A stretch of DNA of 16,440 bases from Elusimicrobiota bacterium (GTDB lineage: Bacteria > Elusimicrobiota > UBA8919), in assembly GCA_003452965.1 (NCBI GenBank), contig DMMW01000058.1, positions 25,083 to 41,522 on the forward strand. The letters run 5' to 3'. A program made the position numbers and the translations under genes. Position 1 is the first letter of the stretch. Each line of letters begins with the position of its first letter. The notes below the pieces were generated by a model, which was not told where the DNA came from, did not search any database, and saw only the letters and a list, made by a program, of their open reading frames with translations. Of the stretch, positions 14,516-16,440 are shown in pieces.

Positions 14516-15349
14516 ATGAAAAAATTTGTTTTAGTTTTAGGGGTATTAGGAATTTTCGTTATTATTAGAAATTGTAATATATTTGCGGAAGAAAGTCAGA
14601 AAGCAGGAAAACAATTTATTATTGAACAGCAAAAACAAAAAGAAGAAATAAGGAAAAATCTTCCAAAATTGTTAGAAAAATTAAAAACAGCAAAAGGAGA
14701 AAGAAAATGGCGATTAATTCAGCGCATTGGATATTCTGAAGATCCAAGGGTAATTGAACCTTTGATTAAAATTGTACAAAGTGAAAAAGAAAGTATGGAT
14801 AATAGGAAAGCTGCTTTAAACTCTTTAGCAGTTACTAAAGATAAAGGTAAGGCAATTCCCTTTCTAAAGCAGATATTGAACGATGAAAATTTCAAAATTC
14901 AAGTTGCTAGATTACTAATAGATAATGGATATGGAACAGGAGTAGAGATAGGTATATTGGAAACATATGCAAAACAAGGTCATCCAGATGTATTATTTGA
15001 TTATAAATTAATTTCAACGAAACCAATGAAGAGTCAAGTCGTGTATTATAAGGAATTGGATGCCAGAAATATTCTAATGGAATTGACAAACCATAAAGAT
15101 GAAGAAGTACGAGCAAAATCTGTATTTTACTTATTAAAAGATTTTAATGAAAAAGAATTTGCATTGTCAAAACTAGATGAAATACTTAATTCTGAAAACA
15201 AACAAGTTAGAGAATACGGGAAAGGAATTTTAAGGAAAATTGAAGATGAAAAAAGTAAAAAGAAATTACAAGAATTAGAATATCAAGAATTGCAAAAAGA
15301 ATTAAAAAATGCAGAACAGAAAAAAGATACAAAGGAAGACAAAAAATGA
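14516..15349 (+). CDS. Secreted HEAT-repeat protein with C-terminal coiled coil
   Basis: 277 residues. The signal peptide covers about 1-24 (hydrophobic VLVLGVLGIFVII, ending NIFAEE). A charged helix QQKQKEEIRKNLPKLLEKL follows. HEAT-like helical pairs run from about 62 to 240: WRLIQRIGYSEDPRVIEPLIKIV, NRKAALNSLAV...AIPFLKQIL, then DARNILMELTNHKDEEVRAKSVFYLL and the VREYGKGILRKI pair. The last ~35 residues are lysine/glutamate-rich and probably coiled coil (ELEYQELQKELKNAEQKK). HEAT arrays are protein-binding scaffolds; this one is exported. Its stop overlaps the start of the secreted amidase gene by ATGA, so it is a likely partner or accessory of that enzyme, by analogy with the NHL/NlpC pair upstream. 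No enzymatic motif is visible. Confidence 0.85.
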   Translation: MKKFVLVLGVLGIFVIIRNCNIFAEESQKAGKQFIIEQQKQKEEIRKNLPKLLEKLKTAKGERKWRLIQRIGYSEDPRVIEPLIKIVQSEKESMDNRKAALNSLAVTKDKGKAIPFLKQILNDENFKIQVARLLIDNGYGTGVEIGILETYAKQGHPDVLFDYKLISTKPMKSQVVYYKELDARNILMELTNHKDEEVRAKSVFYLLKDFNEKEFALSKLDEILNSENKQVREYGKGILRKIEDEKSKKKLQELEYQELQKELKNAEQKKDTKEDKK

Positions 15350-16440
15350 AAACAATTTATTTGATATGGAGAAATTTGAGAAAGATATTTTCTATTTTGC
15401 TTATTCTCTTTCTCTGTAATATTTTTATATCAGATTCTTTCGCCTACGACAGAGGAAAAGCCATTCAATATCTTGATACATGGTGGGATACAGACCTTGA
15501 TGATAATGATTCACATGAACATATCAATACAAACGGCGGTTATACATATTATCCATACGACCCAGTTACAGAAACTGGCGGTGACTGTGCAAATTTTGCC
15601 TCTCAAGTTTTAATAGCGGGTGGAATAAGATTTGGTTCTTATGGTTATGGACAGGGTGGAGCAATTCCTGGGGCAGAAAATTTGAGGCAAAATTTGAAAT
15701 CTCAACACGGTGCAATTGAATATTCATATTTGGATAATAGTATAAAAGAAGGAGATATAATTTTTGTGACTGATTTTGACGAAACACCAGACGCAGACCA
15801 CACTTTGATTGTAAGAAGTAGGACGGGCAATGAAGTTTATGTATCAGCCCACACAGATGATAGGCCAGGGACAAGAAACCCAGAAGATAAATTAAGTGAA
15901 GCATTTGCGGAAGACACTCTTGTGTATTTACATATTCCCGACTCACCAATTGCAAAACACGTGCAAATTCAACAAAATTATCAGATTAAATATCATGGTT
16001 ATCATAGTTATGAGACCAATCAGTTAGTTGTTCCTACTTCAGAGATTGTTGGAGAGGGAGAAATAAAAGTAAAAATCCTTTTTGACACTCCGATGAAAAC
16101 CGATTCAAATTCAATTTCATTTAGCAAACTTCCTTATTCAGCAAAGAATTTCCAGCCTGATGGTGGAACAAATGGTTGGACAACGACATTTTATTCAAAT
16201 GACACATGGAATGGAAAATATGCAATTCCAGCTAATGCATGTTCTGAATATGACGGGGAAAATTATATAAGCATATTTGCTCGTGGACTTGATAATTCAC
16301 CAATTGACCCCGATGAGGACTTAACTCTTTACAATCTTTCAAATACATCTTCCGATATTTTACACCATTTCACCATATCCACCACCCCACCCGAATGGGC
16401 AGGTACATTTGATAACGTTGACAAGGAAACAAATCCTGGA
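15346..16440 (+). CDS. Secreted amidase-domain (Amidase_6-like) protein, 3' end outside the window
   Basis: 365 residues are visible and the frame is open to the window's end. AAGGAAG (15332-15338) lies 7 bases before an ATG that overlaps the HEAT gene's stop by ATGA. A signal peptide spans about 1-33 (RNLRKIFSILLILFLCNIFI, then SDSFA). The next part starts YDRGKAIQYLDTWWD and continues with TGGDCANFASQVLIAGG, the hallmark of the putative amidase domain family (Amidase_6, CHAP-like papain fold): C81 is the likely nucleophile, H152 in DADHTLIV and possibly H169 the base. After ~residue 205 comes an Ig-like domain resembling the Big_5 type (VKILFDTPMKTDSNSISFS, WNGKYAIPANACSEYDG), then STTPPEWAGTFDNVD as the start of another module. 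It probably acts on peptide or cell-wall bonds outside the cytoplasm. Overall length unknown; by analogy with 6192-11591 it may be very long. Confidence 0.88.
   Translation, partial: MKTIYLIWRNLRKIFSILLILFLCNIFISDSFAYDRGKAIQYLDTWWDTDLDDNDSHEHINTNGGYTYYPYDPVTETGGDCANFASQVLIAGGIRFGSYGYGQGGAIPGAENLRQNLKSQHGAIEYSYLDNSIKEGDIIFVTDFDETPDADHTLIVRSRTGNEVYVSAHTDDRPGTRNPEDKLSEAFAEDTLVYLHIPDSPIAKHVQIQQNYQIKYHGYHSYETNQLVVPTSEIVGEGEIKVKILFDTPMKTDSNSISFSKLPYSAKNFQPDGGTNGWTTTFYSNDTWNGKYAIPANACSEYDGENYISIFARGLDNSPIDPDEDLTLYNLSNTSSDILHHFTISTTPPEWAGTFDNVDKETNPG

Overview
The window is an AT-rich stretch of bacterial genome in which every supportable gene lies on the plus strand and most encode exported proteins. 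A lipopolysaccharide gene pair (kdsC and an lptC-like lipoprotein gene) implies a Gram-negative, outer-membrane organism. Very large secreted proteins built from Ig-like, thrombospondin type 3 and OmpL47-like modules and ending in a FlgD/T9SS-like tail, together with many eukaryote-like repeats (WD40, NHL, HEAT), are common in uncultivated candidate phyla around Omnitrophota, Elusimicrobiota and Desantisbacteria. That placement is inference; no phylogenetic marker is present.

Region 1 (1-11591) is a block of secreted repeat proteins. It opens with the 3' part of a large beta-rich surface protein (1-1206), then a 15-repeat WD40 protein (1215-3497). A tandem pair of two-gene modules follows, each made of an NHL-type beta-propeller gene overlapping the start of an NlpC/P60-like cysteine hydrolase gene. 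In the first module (3579-5061) the hydrolase gene stops three codons into its catalytic-cysteine motif. In the second (5158-11591) it is a full 1799-residue protein. The WD40 gene and both NHL genes share one N-terminal module (signal peptide, then ELPEGFTEV and YKMVLTPYATYPVM motifs), and DNA identity between copies points to recent exchange.

Region 2 (11592-13339) holds two zinc-ribbon membrane protein genes separated by a 50-bp AT-rich tandem array. A multi-hairpin palindromic element then follows. Related GC-rich palindromes sit in frame inside the 1799-residue gene, two of them with short flanking direct repeats.

Region 3 (13340-14373) is kdsC overlapping an lptC-like gene: core envelope biogenesis.

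Region 4 (14516 to the window end) is another secreted-scaffold/hydrolase pair. A HEAT-repeat protein overlaps by ATGA a secreted amidase (Amidase_6-like) that runs off the right edge.

The recurring theme is a small exported repeat-scaffold protein translationally coupled to a large exported cell-wall-type cysteine hydrolase. No tRNA, rRNA, CRISPR array, transposase or minus-strand gene could be supported. No gene-free stretch exceeds 300 bases; the longest is 11866-12124.
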